Assembly: GCF_008806775.1 (NCBI RefSeq)
Contig: NZ_WAEM01000008.1
Span: 1 to 64,000, forward strand
Direction of reading: 5' to 3'
Source of the DNA: Flavobacterium luteum
GTDB taxonomy: Bacteria; Bacteroidota; Bacteroidia; Flavobacteriales; Flavobacteriaceae
DNA: 64,000 nucleotides
The translations under genes and the position numbers were made by a program. Shown here one piece after another: positions 6,774-15,097 of this stretch. Under the pieces are notes generated by a model. The model had not been told where the DNA came from. It saw nothing but the letters and a program-made list of their open reading frames with translations, and made no database searches. Every line of letters starts with the position of its first letter. The first letter of the stretch is position 1.

Positions 6774-7913
6774 ATGAACTTATTTGACGTTTATCCATTA
6801 TATCCAATAACACCAGTAAAAGCATTAGATTGCATCATTACTGACGAAAAAGGAATCGAATACCTAGATTTATACTCTGGTCACGGAGTGATTTCTATAG
6901 GTCACACCCAACCCGATTATGTAGCTAAAGTAAAAGCACAATTAGACAATTTGAGTTTTTACTCGAATGCCATTCAAAATCCATTGCAGGTAGAATTAGC
7001 TGAGAAATTAGGTAAATTATCTGGCTGTGAAGAATACAGTCTTTTCTTGTGTAGCTCAGGTGCTGAAGCCAATGAAAATGCTTTGAAAGTAGCTTCTTTC
7101 CACACCAACAAATCAAGAGTAGTTTCTTTTAATAATGCTTTTCACGGACGTACATCAGCAGCAGTAGCAGCGACTGACAATCCAAAGATTGTAGCTCCTA
7201 TGAATGCACAACAAGTAGTTACTTTTTTGCCCTTGAACGAAATTGAATTACTAGAAAATGAATTAAAAAAAGGCGATGTAGCCTGTGTAATCATTGAACC
7301 AATACAAGGTGTAGGCGGCTTAGACATGGGCACTACCTCGTTTTTCCAAGCATTAGAAAAAGTCTGTAATTCTTATGAAGTAGTCCTGATTTTAGATGAA
7401 GTGCAATCGGGTTACGGCAGAAGCGGTAAATTTTTTGCGCACCAACATCATGGCATTAAACCCGATATTATTTGCATGGCAAAAGGAATGGGAAATGGTT
7501 TCCCTATTGGTGGAATACTAACCTCTCCCAAATTTAAAGCAAGTCACGGACTATTGGGCACTACTTTTGGAGGAAGTCACTTGGCTTGTGCTGCCGGTAT
7601 TGCAGTATTAGATATTATTGAAAAAGAAAAATTGATGGATAATGCCATCGCAATTGAAAAATACTTTTTTGAAGCTATCAAAGTAATTCCAGAAATCATT
7701 AAGGTAAAAGGAAGAGGATTGATGTTAGGAGTTGAATTTGATTTTGATGTGAGTACTTTGAGAAAGAAAATGATTATTGATAAACATATTTTTACCGGAG
7801 GTTCAAGCAATAAAAATCTGTTGAGAATTCTTCCTCCTTTGACTGTGAAAAAGGAAAATATTGATACTTTCATTACCGCTTTGAAAGAATCTTTAGCAGA
7901 ACTAAAATCATAA
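6774..7913 (+). CDS. argD: N-acylornithine aminotransferase
   Basis: This 379-residue class III PLP-dependent aminotransferase moves an amino group from glutamate to N-acylglutamate semialdehyde, giving N-acylornithine. The PLP lysine is K237 in MAKGMGNGFPIGG, preceded by the ILDEVQSGYGR signature (residues 206-216). The SSGAEANENALK block binds the phosphate. The next gene, proA, starts 2 bp after its stop, so the two are coupled. Confidence 0.94.
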   Translation: MNLFDVYPLYPITPVKALDCIITDEKGIEYLDLYSGHGVISIGHTQPDYVAKVKAQLDNLSFYSNAIQNPLQVELAEKLGKLSGCEEYSLFLCSSGAEANENALKVASFHTNKSRVVSFNNAFHGRTSAAVAATDNPKIVAPMNAQQVVTFLPLNEIELLENELKKGDVACVIIEPIQGVGGLDMGTTSFFQALEKVCNSYEVVLILDEVQSGYGRSGKFFAHQHHGIKPDIICMAKGMGNGFPIGGILTSPKFKASHGLLGTTFGGSHLACAAGIAVLDIIEKEKLMDNAIAIEKYFFEAIKVIPEIIKVKGRGLMLGVEFDFDVSTLRKKMIIDKHIFTGGSSNKNLLRILPPLTVKKENIDTFITALKESLAELKS

Positions 7914-7915
7914 AG

Positions 7916-9112
7916 ATGAACACAATATTATCCATAGGAAAACGAAATGCTGTTTTAAGCCGAATGTCGGAACTTCTAGAACAAGAAAGAGCCAATATTA
8001 AAACAATAAATCAACAGGATCTAAGTAATTATTCTGGAGATGATTTGGCTATGGAAAAACGGCTTTTAGTTGATGATGCTAAAATTGACGGAATGATTTT
8101 GTCAATGCAACAATTGGCAAGTCAGGAAGACCCTGTAGGAGCAGAACGATTTCATTTTATTCACGAAAATGGTTTGAAAATCATCAATAAAACTGCAGCT
8201 TTTGGTACGATAATGATTATTTACGAATCTCGGCCCGATGTAACGGTTGAGGCTGGTGGAATCGCTTTCAAATCGGGTAACAAAATCTTGCTGAAAGGCG
8301 GAAAAGAATCTTTGTTGTCCAATTTAAAAATTGTTTCACTTTGGCATCAAGCCTTAACGGATAATGAAATCGATACCAATTGGGTTGAATATTTGAACTA
8401 CAACCGTGACGAAACACAAGCATTTCTTGAAAACCCAACTCAAAGAGTCGATCTAATCGTTCCACGTGGTGGCGAACAATTGATAGCTTTTACAAAAAAA
8501 CACGCTACTTGTCCTGTAATTGTAAGTGGTCGTGGAAATAATTTTATTTACATAAGTAAAGAAGCTGATTTACAAAAAGCATTAAGTATTATAATTAACG
8601 GAAAAACCACTAATATAGGTGTTTGTAATGCTTTAGATAAAGTATTAATTGATACTAATTTAGAAAACTGGGAAATTTTTGCGAAAAAATTAGTTGCCGA
8701 ATTACAGCAATACAAAGTGATTATTTTAGGAGATGAAGCTTTCGCCAAAGTGACTCAGGTTTCTAAAATTGAAAATGAAGAAATTTGGTATGAAGAGTTT
8801 TTAAATTATAAGATTGTTATTGGAATCGTAAATTCTGATGAAGAAGCGATTTCTAAAATTAACAAATATTGTGGAGGCCATTCTGCTTCGATTATTACAT
8901 CTAATGATGCCCTAGCCCAGAAATTTATGGAGCAAGTTGATTGTGCGGCAGTTTATCAAAATGCTTCTACTCGTTTTACTGATGGCGGACAATTTGGTTT
9001 AGGTGGAGAATTAGCAATAAGTACCGACAAATTACACCAACGAGGCCCTATAGGCTTACAACATTTAGTTACAAATAAATGGTATGTTTACGGAGAAGGT
9101 CAAGTTCGATAG
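7916..9112 (+). CDS. proA: Glutamate-5-semialdehyde dehydrogenase (gamma-glutamyl phosphate reductase)
   Basis: This 398-residue enzyme of the aldehyde dehydrogenase superfamily reduces gamma-glutamyl phosphate with NADPH in proline synthesis. The catalytic cysteine is C237 in TTNIGVCNALDK, and YESRPDVTVEAGG (residues 103-115) is the ProA signature. It is a proline gene placed inside an arginine operon, starting 2 bp after argD. The order proA-proB reverses the common proB-proA order. A 169-bp gap separates it from proB. Confidence 0.95.
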   Translation: MNTILSIGKRNAVLSRMSELLEQERANIKTINQQDLSNYSGDDLAMEKRLLVDDAKIDGMILSMQQLASQEDPVGAERFHFIHENGLKIINKTAAFGTIMIIYESRPDVTVEAGGIAFKSGNKILLKGGKESLLSNLKIVSLWHQALTDNEIDTNWVEYLNYNRDETQAFLENPTQRVDLIVPRGGEQLIAFTKKHATCPVIVSGRGNNFIYISKEADLQKALSIIINGKTTNIGVCNALDKVLIDTNLENWEIFAKKLVAELQQYKVIILGDEAFAKVTQVSKIENEEIWYEEFLNYKIVIGIVNSDEEAISKINKYCGGHSASIITSNDALAQKFMEQVDCAAVYQNASTRFTDGGQFGLGGELAISTDKLHQRGPIGLQHLVTNKWYVYGEGQVR

Positions 9113-9158
9113 GAAGATTTTTGATTGTAAATTAATGATTTTTGACCTGATCATCAGC

Positions 9159-9176
9159 GAAATGGCAAAACATTTC
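9159..9176 (+). other. Small stem-loop in proA-proB gap
   Basis: GAAATG-GCAAAA-CATTTC can form a 6-bp stem. There is no T tract, so a terminator is doubtful. An attenuator or mRNA-stability stem is possible. Confidence 0.35.
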
Positions 9177-9198
9177 AGATTGAGAAAAAATTTAGAAT

Positions 9199-9270
9199 AG
9201 TAAATGACACTTTATGAACTTTGTGTTTTTGAAGTATTAGAATAAAAAAACTTTGTGCCCTTTGTGGTAA
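9199..9270. repeat. Degenerate CTTTGTG repeat upstream of proB
   Basis: The region carries CTTTATGAACTTTGTG and then CTTTGTGCC/CTTTGTGGT as a 9-nt duplication. It resembles, in inverted orientation, the CGCAAAGGCAC repeat at 106-140. I recognise such sequences from intergenic regions of Flavobacterium. Confidence 0.45.
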
Positions 9271-9281
9271 AAAAAAGAATT

Positions 9282-10043
9282 ATGGCAAAAAAAAGAATAT
9301 TGTTAAAAATTGGAAGTAATACCTTAACCAAGGAAACCAATCATATTTCGAGAGGTAAAATTGAAGATATTGGTATGCAAATAGCCGCTTTAAAAGACGA
9401 TTATGAATTTATAATTGTAAGTTCTGGGGCAATTGCAGCAGCAAAACAATTTGTTAAGCTAGAAAGTCAAGATAAAGATGTTTTTGTGAAACAAGCCTTA
9501 GCTTCTATTGGTCAGCCTCATTTGATGCGGATTTACCATGAAAATTTTAGTGACTTAGGATTACTTATTTCGCAGTGCCTCCTCTCCTATTCTGATTTCG
9601 AAAAAGAACAATCTAAAATAAATATTGTAAACACAATAAATGTATTGGTAAAAAACAACTACATACCAATTATTAATGAGAATGATACAGTTGCAACAGA
9701 TGAGATTCAATTTGGTGATAATGATAAATTAGCAGCATTAACCGCTGTTTTATTAAACGTTGATATTTTAATTATTGCCACAAATACTAACGGAATATAT
9801 ACAAAATCATCTATTAATAACAAAATTCCTGAAACAATTGCTCTTGTAAATGATATTCAAGTTTTAGAAAAAGAAATAGGCGATTCAAAATCTTCTCATG
9901 GTTCTGGTGGTATGCAATCTAAAATAGATTCGGCAGCAATTGCAAAAGATGCAAATATCGAAACATGGATAATTAATGGTTTGGAAGATAATTTTATTTT
10001 AAAAGCGTTAAAAAATGAGATTCCTTTTACAAAAATAATTTAA
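9282..10043 (+). CDS. proB: Glutamate 5-kinase, short form without PUA domain
   Basis: This 253-residue amino-acid kinase phosphorylates glutamate in the first proline step. Visible are the N-terminal ATP loop LLKIGSNTLT, the NENDTVATDEIQFGDNDKLAA substrate block and a C-terminal GSGGMQSK motif. It ends after the kinase domain. The C-terminal PUA domain of the E. coli enzyme (about 110 residues more) is absent. An in-frame GTG at 9255 lies in the repeat, but the ATG at 9282 (MAKKRILLKIG) fits the family. It is coupled to argF' (2-bp gap). Confidence 0.93.
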   Translation: MAKKRILLKIGSNTLTKETNHISRGKIEDIGMQIAALKDDYEFIIVSSGAIAAAKQFVKLESQDKDVFVKQALASIGQPHLMRIYHENFSDLGLLISQCLLSYSDFEKEQSKINIVNTINVLVKNNYIPIINENDTVATDEIQFGDNDKLAALTAVLLNVDILIIATNTNGIYTKSSINNKIPETIALVNDIQVLEKEIGDSKSSHGSGGMQSKIDSAAIAKDANIETWIINGLEDNFILKALKNEIPFTKII

Positions 10044-10045
10044 AA

Positions 10046-10996
10046 ATGAACTACACTTCTATAAACGACATCGACAATCTTTCTCAATGGGTTAAAGATG
10101 CTCTAAAAATAAAAAAGAAACCGCTTAAAAATAAAAAACTAGGAAAAAACAAAACCTTAGGAATGTTGTTTTTCAATCCCAGTTTAAGAACTCGTTTGAG
10201 CACACAAAAAGCAGCATTAAATTTAGGAATGAATGTAATGGTCATGAATTTTACCAATGAAGGCTGGACCCTTGAATTTGAAGACGGTGCCATTATGAAT
10301 AAAGGCGCTTCTGAACATATAAAAGAAGCAGCAGCTGTAATTTCGCAATATTGTGATATTATTGCCATTAGAGCATTTGCAGGATTAGCTGATAAAGAAA
10401 AAGATAATGCCGAAACGGTACTAACTGGTTTCCAAAAATACGCTACTGTACCTATTGTAAATATGGAGGGCTGTACAGGACATCCTTTACAATCGCTCGC
10501 CGATGCCATAACTATGGAAGAACACAAAACAAAGCATCGACAAAAAGTAGTACTCACTTGGGCTCCGCATCCTAGAGCATTGCCACAGGCTGTAGCCAAT
10601 TCCTTTGTAGAAATGATGCAATTGCAAACCGAAATGGATTTTGTAATTACGCATCCTGAAGGCTATGAATTGAATCCAGAAATAACTAAAGATTCCAAAA
10701 TAGAATACGACCAAAACAAAGCGTTCGAAAATGCCGATTTTATTTATGCTAAAAACTGGAGTAATTATAAAGAATATGGACAAATTACCAATTCCGACCC
10801 GAATTGGACCGTTTCTGCAGAGAAAATGAAACTGACTAATAATGCCAAATTTATGCACTGTTTACCAGTTCGTAGAAACATGATTGTGACTGATGAAGTT
10901 ATCGATAGTGAAAATTCAATTGTAATTGAACAAGCCAATAATAGAACTTATTCGGCACAATTGGTATTGCAAAAAATACTGAAAAATGTCAAATAA
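10046..10996 (+). CDS. argF': N-succinylornithine carbamoyltransferase
   Basis: This 316-residue transcarbamylase has the carbamoyl-phosphate loop SLRTR (residues 46-50), HPLQSLAD and HCLPVRRNM. It closely follows the Bacteroides fragilis succinylornithine enzyme (shared FFN-SLRTRLSTQKAALNLGM, TWAPHPR-LPQAV and HPEGYEL blocks). The specificity residue, proline 90 in that enzyme and glutamate 92 in the Xanthomonas acetylornithine enzyme, aligns here with S89 in NKGASEHIKEA. A small non-acidic residue there fits succinylornithine rather than acetylornithine. Carbamoylation therefore probably precedes deacylation. It overlaps argB by 11 bp. Confidence 0.88.
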   Translation: MNYTSINDIDNLSQWVKDALKIKKKPLKNKKLGKNKTLGMLFFNPSLRTRLSTQKAALNLGMNVMVMNFTNEGWTLEFEDGAIMNKGASEHIKEAAAVISQYCDIIAIRAFAGLADKEKDNAETVLTGFQKYATVPIVNMEGCTGHPLQSLADAITMEEHKTKHRQKVVLTWAPHPRALPQAVANSFVEMMQLQTEMDFVITHPEGYELNPEITKDSKIEYDQNKAFENADFIYAKNWSNYKEYGQITNSDPNWTVSAEKMKLTNNAKFMHCLPVRRNMIVTDEVIDSENSIVIEQANNRTYSAQLVLQKILKNVK

Positions 10997-11771
10997 AAAA
11001 CCATTATCAATTATAAAAATTGGTGGAAACATCATCGATAATCCAAACGAATTGTCTCAATTCTTGGTTGATTTTTCGAACATTGAGGGGAACAAAATTC
11101 TGGTACACGGTGGCGGAAAATCAGCTACAAAAATGGCGCAAAGTATCGGTTTGACTCCTCAAATGATTGACGGACGGAGAATTACCGATAAACCAATGCT
11201 GGATGTAGTAGTAATGATTTATGCTGGTGAAATCAATAAAAATATTGTGGCGCAATTACAAGCCAACGAAACCAATGCAATGGGATTTTCGGGTGCTGAT
11301 GGGAATTTGATTCAATCGACTAAAAGAAACCATCCAACCATAGATTATGGTTTTGTGGGCGATGTTCAAAAAGTGAATACAACTTTATTAGAAGTTTTAA
11401 TATCTAACGGAATTGTGCCAGTATTTTGTGCTATTACCCATGATAAAAAAGGACAATTATTAAATACTAATGCTGACACTATTGCGAGCGAATTGGCAAT
11501 TGCATTATCTGATTTTTTTGAAGTAACTTTAAACTATTGCTTCGAAAAAGCGGGAGTCTTAAAAAATGTTGAAGATGAAAATTCGGTAATTCAACAAATT
11601 AATTCGGACCTTTATTCTAAATTAAAAGATGAAGGCGCTATTCATTCCGGAATGATTCCTAAATTAGACAACTGTTTCAACAGTTTATCGAAAGGCGTTC
11701 AGAAAATAAAAATTGGTCATCATAGCATGTTACAAAATAAACAGGCATTGCATACAACAATAACTTTATGA
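10986..11771 (+). CDS. argB: N-acetyl/succinylglutamate kinase
   Basis: This 261-residue amino-acid kinase phosphorylates N-acylglutamate. The ATP loop IIKIGGNIID is at the N-terminus, the glycine-rich VHGGGKSATKMA (residues 38-49) binds substrate, and NTNADTIASELA is near the C-terminal kinase core. It lacks the extra N-terminal helix found in arginine-inhibited ArgB enzymes, so feedback control may act on another step. It overlaps argF' by 11 bp and argE by 4 bp (ATGA). Confidence 0.92.
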   Translation: MSNKKPLSIIKIGGNIIDNPNELSQFLVDFSNIEGNKILVHGGGKSATKMAQSIGLTPQMIDGRRITDKPMLDVVVMIYAGEINKNIVAQLQANETNAMGFSGADGNLIQSTKRNHPTIDYGFVGDVQKVNTTLLEVLISNGIVPVFCAITHDKKGQLLNTNADTIASELAIALSDFFEVTLNYCFEKAGVLKNVEDENSVIQQINSDLYSKLKDEGAIHSGMIPKLDNCFNSLSKGVQKIKIGHHSMLQNKQALHTTITL

Positions 11772-12838
11772 AAACCATAAAAACCCTAACTCAAGAAGCC
11801 ATTGCGCTTTTAAAAGCATTAATTGAAACTCCTTCCTTTTCTAGCGAAGAAGATCAAACGGCGCTTTTAATCGAAAATTGGTTTACTCAAAACAACATTC
11901 CGTTCGAAAGAGAAAATAATAATGTATGGGCTTACAATAAATATTTTAATCAATCAAAACCCACACTTTTACTCAATTCACATCACGATACAGTAAAACC
12001 AAACCAAGGATATACCAAAGACCCATTTAAAGCAATTGTTGAAGAAGGCAAATTATTCGGATTGGGAAGTAATGATGCTGGAGGTTGTTTAGTTTCGCTT
12101 ATCGCCACTTTTACGCATTTTTATTCACAAGAAAATTTGCCGTACAATATTGTAATGGTTGTCTCAGCAGAAGAAGAAAGTAGTGGAAAAAATGGTTTGA
12201 ACAGCGTATTAAAACATTTGCCAGAATTAGAATGTGCCATTGTTGGCGAACCTACATTGATGCAATTGGCCATAGCTGAAAAAGGATTATTGGTATTGGA
12301 TATTGTTGTAAAAGGCACAGCCAGTCACGCTGCACATAACAATCCTGACAACCCAATTTACAATGCAGTGCCTATTATTGATTGGTTCAAAACCTATCAA
12401 TTCGAGAAAATATCCGAAATTTTAGGCCCAGTAAAAATGACCGTAACCCAAGTTAGCGCCGGAAAACAACACAATGTAGTTCCAGCCGAATGCCATTTGG
12501 TTGTTGATATTCGTGTAAATGATTGTTACAACAATACCGAAATTTTAGAAACTGTAAGAACAAATGTAAGTGCTGTAGTAACTCCTCGTTCGATGCATTT
12601 GAATGCGTCTTCAATTCCCGTTTCACACGGATTAGTTCAAGCAGGAATCACCTTGGGAAGAACGACCTATGGCTCTCCTACCCTTTCAGATCAATCGGTA
12701 CTCAGTTGCCAATCTTTAAAATTAGGGCCTGGAGAAAGCTTACGTTCACATTCGGCTGACGAATTTATTTATTTAAATGAAATCGAAGAAGGAATTGATT
12801 TATATATCAAAATACTGACTGATTTTTTCAAACAATAA
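11768..12838 (+). CDS. argE: N-acyl-ornithine/citrulline deacylase, M20 family
   Basis: This 356-residue dinuclear zinc hydrolase of the M20/ArgE/DapE family has metal-site motifs SHHDTVKP (H72-x-D74), GSNDAGG (D103) and SAEEESSG (E135/E136). In a succinyl pathway it should remove the succinyl group from N-succinylcitrulline, as the carbamoyltransferase acts before deacylation. Specificity cannot be read from the sequence. Its start overlaps the argB stop by 4 bp. A GC-rich REP-like palindrome lies between it and argH. Confidence 0.9.
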   Translation: MKTIKTLTQEAIALLKALIETPSFSSEEDQTALLIENWFTQNNIPFERENNNVWAYNKYFNQSKPTLLLNSHHDTVKPNQGYTKDPFKAIVEEGKLFGLGSNDAGGCLVSLIATFTHFYSQENLPYNIVMVVSAEEESSGKNGLNSVLKHLPELECAIVGEPTLMQLAIAEKGLLVLDIVVKGTASHAAHNNPDNPIYNAVPIIDWFKTYQFEKISEILGPVKMTVTQVSAGKQHNVVPAECHLVVDIRVNDCYNNTEILETVRTNVSAVVTPRSMHLNASSIPVSHGLVQAGITLGRTTYGSPTLSDQSVLSCQSLKLGPGESLRSHSADEFIYLNEIEEGIDLYIKILTDFFKQ

Positions 12839-12845
12839 TTATATC

Positions 12846-12873
12846 GTACGGACAGCTCGCGAGCCGACCCTAC
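12846..12873. repeat. GC-rich REP-like palindrome
   Basis: A 28-nt imperfect palindrome is centred on GCTCGCGAGC (12855-12864), with arms GTACGGACA and CGACCCTAC matching at 11 of 14 positions per side. It is the most GC-rich short stretch of the operon and resembles REP/BIME-type elements. It lies in the 53-bp argE-argH gap. Confidence 0.6.
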
Positions 12874-12891
12874 ATCAAAAAATAAAAAAAC

Positions 12892-14172
12892 ATGAAACTT
12901 TGGGAAAAAGGAATACCTACCGATAAGAAAATCGAACATTTCACCGTTGGAAACGATAGAGAATTGGACTTGGTTCTAGCCAAATACGATGCCTTAGGTT
13001 CTATCGCTCACGCTAAAATGTTGGGACAAATAGGCCTTTTAAACGATTCCGAAACGAATTCTTTGGTTTTAGCTTTACAAGATATTATTATCGATATTGA
13101 AAATGACAAATTCGAAATTGAAGACAGTTTTGAAGATGTGCATTCAAAAATCGAGTATTTATTGACCTTAAAATTAGGCGATGCTGGAAAGAAAATCCAT
13201 ACCGCTCGTTCTCGTAACGATCAAGTTTTAGTTGATGTTAATTTGTATCTTAAAGACGTTGTAACCGAATTCAAATATCAAGTCAAAACCCTATTCGATT
13301 TATTGATGGAATCGGCAGAAAAACACCAAAACGTTTTGTTGCCGGGTTATACGCATTTGCAAATCGCCATGCCTTCCTCCTTTGGAATGTGGTTTTCCGC
13401 TTATGCCGAAACCTTAATAGATGATATCACTATGTTGAATGCTGCTTTGAAAATCGTAGATCAAAATCCATTAGGTTCCGCCGCAGGTTACGGAAGCTCC
13501 TTCCCTATCAACAGAATTTTTACAACCAAAGAATTAGGTTTCGAAACTTTAAAATTCAATTCGGTTGCCGCACAAATGAGCCGTGGAAAATCAGAAAAAA
13601 CAGTGGCTTTTGCTATGAGTAGTCTGGCTGCAACCTTGGCAAAATTCTCAATGGATGTTTGCTTGTATATGAGCCAGAATTTTGATTTTATTTCTTTGCC
13701 AGCACACTTAACAACAGGTTCCAGTATTATGCCACACAAGAAAAACCCCGATGTTTTTGAATTAATCCGTGGAAAATGCAACAAGATTCAAGCCTTGCCT
13801 TATGAAATCACGTTAATCACCAACAACTTGCCGAGTGGCTATCACCGTGATTTACAATTGTTGAAAGAAGGGTTGTTTCCTGCCATTCAAAACCTGAAAG
13901 CCTGTTTGGATATTGCGATTTTTTCTATCAAAGACATCAAGGTAAAAGATAATATTCTAGCCGATAAAAAATACGATTATCTGTTTACTGTTGATACTTT
14001 AAACGAAATGGTGGTTGCCGGAATGCCGTTTAGAGATGCATACAAAGTCGTTGCTGAACAACTGGAAAACGGCACTTTTAAATCGCCAAAAGAAACCAAA
14101 CACACTCACGAAGGAAGTATCAACAACCTTTGTTTGGAGGAAATTAAGGAGAAAATGAGATTGGCTTTTTAA
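12892..14172 (+). CDS. argH: Argininosuccinate lyase
   Basis: This 426-residue enzyme of the fumarase/aspartase superfamily cleaves argininosuccinate to arginine and fumarate. Visible are HTARSRNDQV (residues 102-111), the TH..Q block in GYTHLQIAMPSS and the superfamily signature GSSIMPHKKNPD. It is somewhat shorter than the roughly 460-residue enzymes, as usual in Bacteroidota. It is the last gene of the cluster and is followed by a 25-bp hairpin. Confidence 0.95.
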   Translation: MKLWEKGIPTDKKIEHFTVGNDRELDLVLAKYDALGSIAHAKMLGQIGLLNDSETNSLVLALQDIIIDIENDKFEIEDSFEDVHSKIEYLLTLKLGDAGKKIHTARSRNDQVLVDVNLYLKDVVTEFKYQVKTLFDLLMESAEKHQNVLLPGYTHLQIAMPSSFGMWFSAYAETLIDDITMLNAALKIVDQNPLGSAAGYGSSFPINRIFTTKELGFETLKFNSVAAQMSRGKSEKTVAFAMSSLAATLAKFSMDVCLYMSQNFDFISLPAHLTTGSSIMPHKKNPDVFELIRGKCNKIQALPYEITLITNNLPSGYHRDLQLLKEGLFPAIQNLKACLDIAIFSIKDIKVKDNILADKKYDYLFTVDTLNEMVVAGMPFRDAYKVVAEQLENGTFKSPKETKHTHEGSINNLCLEEIKEKMRLAF

Positions 14173-14190
14173 CGTTTTAAAAACCAAAAA

Positions 14191-14246
14191 AAAACCGCAG
14201 ATTCGCAGATTATGTTGATATACATAATTTGCTAATTTTCGGTTTT
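14191..14246. terminator. Long bidirectional hairpin after argH
   Basis: Arms 14191-14215 and 14222-14246 pair over 25 positions (21 Watson-Crick, two G-T wobbles, two mismatches) around a 6-nt loop. The arms begin AAAACCG and end CGGTTTT, so either strand has a T run. It lies between convergent genes and fits a shared terminator. The CGCAGATTCGCAGATT part resembles a Flavobacterium intergenic repeat. Confidence 0.7.
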
Positions 14247-14292
14247 CTAAATAAATCTATATATTACATCATTGATAATTTACTACTGCAAA

Positions 14293-14919
14293 TCATTTCT
14301 CTTTTAGATCAATCCAATTATTAATTAAACCAAAAATTCCTTCAGTAATTTTAATCATTTGCACACAAGCTACTTTTTTATCAAAACCATTTATTAAACT
14401 ACTACCCAATTTAATTGAATGTTTTAGCGACATATTTGAAGTATCTCCAAGATTAGAAGCTCTTAAAATATTATCTGAAAAATGAACAAATCCGCTTGAC
14501 TTTTCGTACGTTTCTTTCACCCAAATAAAATTTTCCATTTCAGAAATTTTCTCTTTTAGATATGAATCTGTCAATGGTTTTTTATTAGTTCCATCTTTTA
14601 ATTTATTAATCGATTTTCCATTTAAAATTTCTTCAACAACTTGGTTTACGTCTAGCCTTGTTAGTCTGATTGCATAAAGCCTCAATAATGTATCTAAATG
14701 AAGCCTGACAAGAGCCATTGCAACAATATAATTATCTATTTTTGCTAGTGTGACAAAAGCATCCACCAAATTTAAACTTCTATTTAATTGTGCAATACAA
14801 AATGTATCAAAAAGGCATTTCTCTGACTCGCTCTTGAATATTTTTTCTTCATAAGAAATTATATCCCCTTCTATTTTCTCTATATTTGTCAAATATTCCG
14901 AAAGTTCTTTTTCTATCAT
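14293..14919 (-). CDS. Hypothetical protein, mostly helical (208 aa)
   Basis: This soluble protein has no signal peptide and a largely helical composition. The segment ALVRLHLDTLLRLYAIRL resembles proteins of the DUF5677-like or abortive-type nuclease-associated families only in general character. I cannot assign it. Near the middle FIWVKETYEKSSGFVHFSDN contains a histidine-rich turn seen in several helical families. It is convergent with argH and divergent from the TPR protease. No partner gene gives a clue. Confidence 0.65.
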   Translation of the reverse strand: MIEKELSEYLTNIEKIEGDIISYEEKIFKSESEKCLFDTFCIAQLNRSLNLVDAFVTLAKIDNYIVAMALVRLHLDTLLRLYAIRLTRLDVNQVVEEILNGKSINKLKDGTNKKPLTDSYLKEKISEMENFIWVKETYEKSSGFVHFSDNILRASNLGDTSNMSLKHSIKLGSSLINGFDKKVACVQMIKITEGIFGLINNWIDLKEK

Positions 14920-15097
14920 TTATTCATTTTTTTTTGTTTAATAATATACAAGATAAATAATATATTTATATAAAAAAAATCTGCATTATTTGACAATTAA
15001 GTGTTCAAAATTTAACAAAAGTTAGTTTATTAAAATCAAACAGTTAAAGAATTTTAATCACATTGAGTAATTACTACAAATATTAAATACAATAAAT

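Noticed and set aside
10084..10599. Minus-strand frame within argF'
   Set aside because: The plus frame carries complete carbamoyltransferase motifs. The antisense frame has none.
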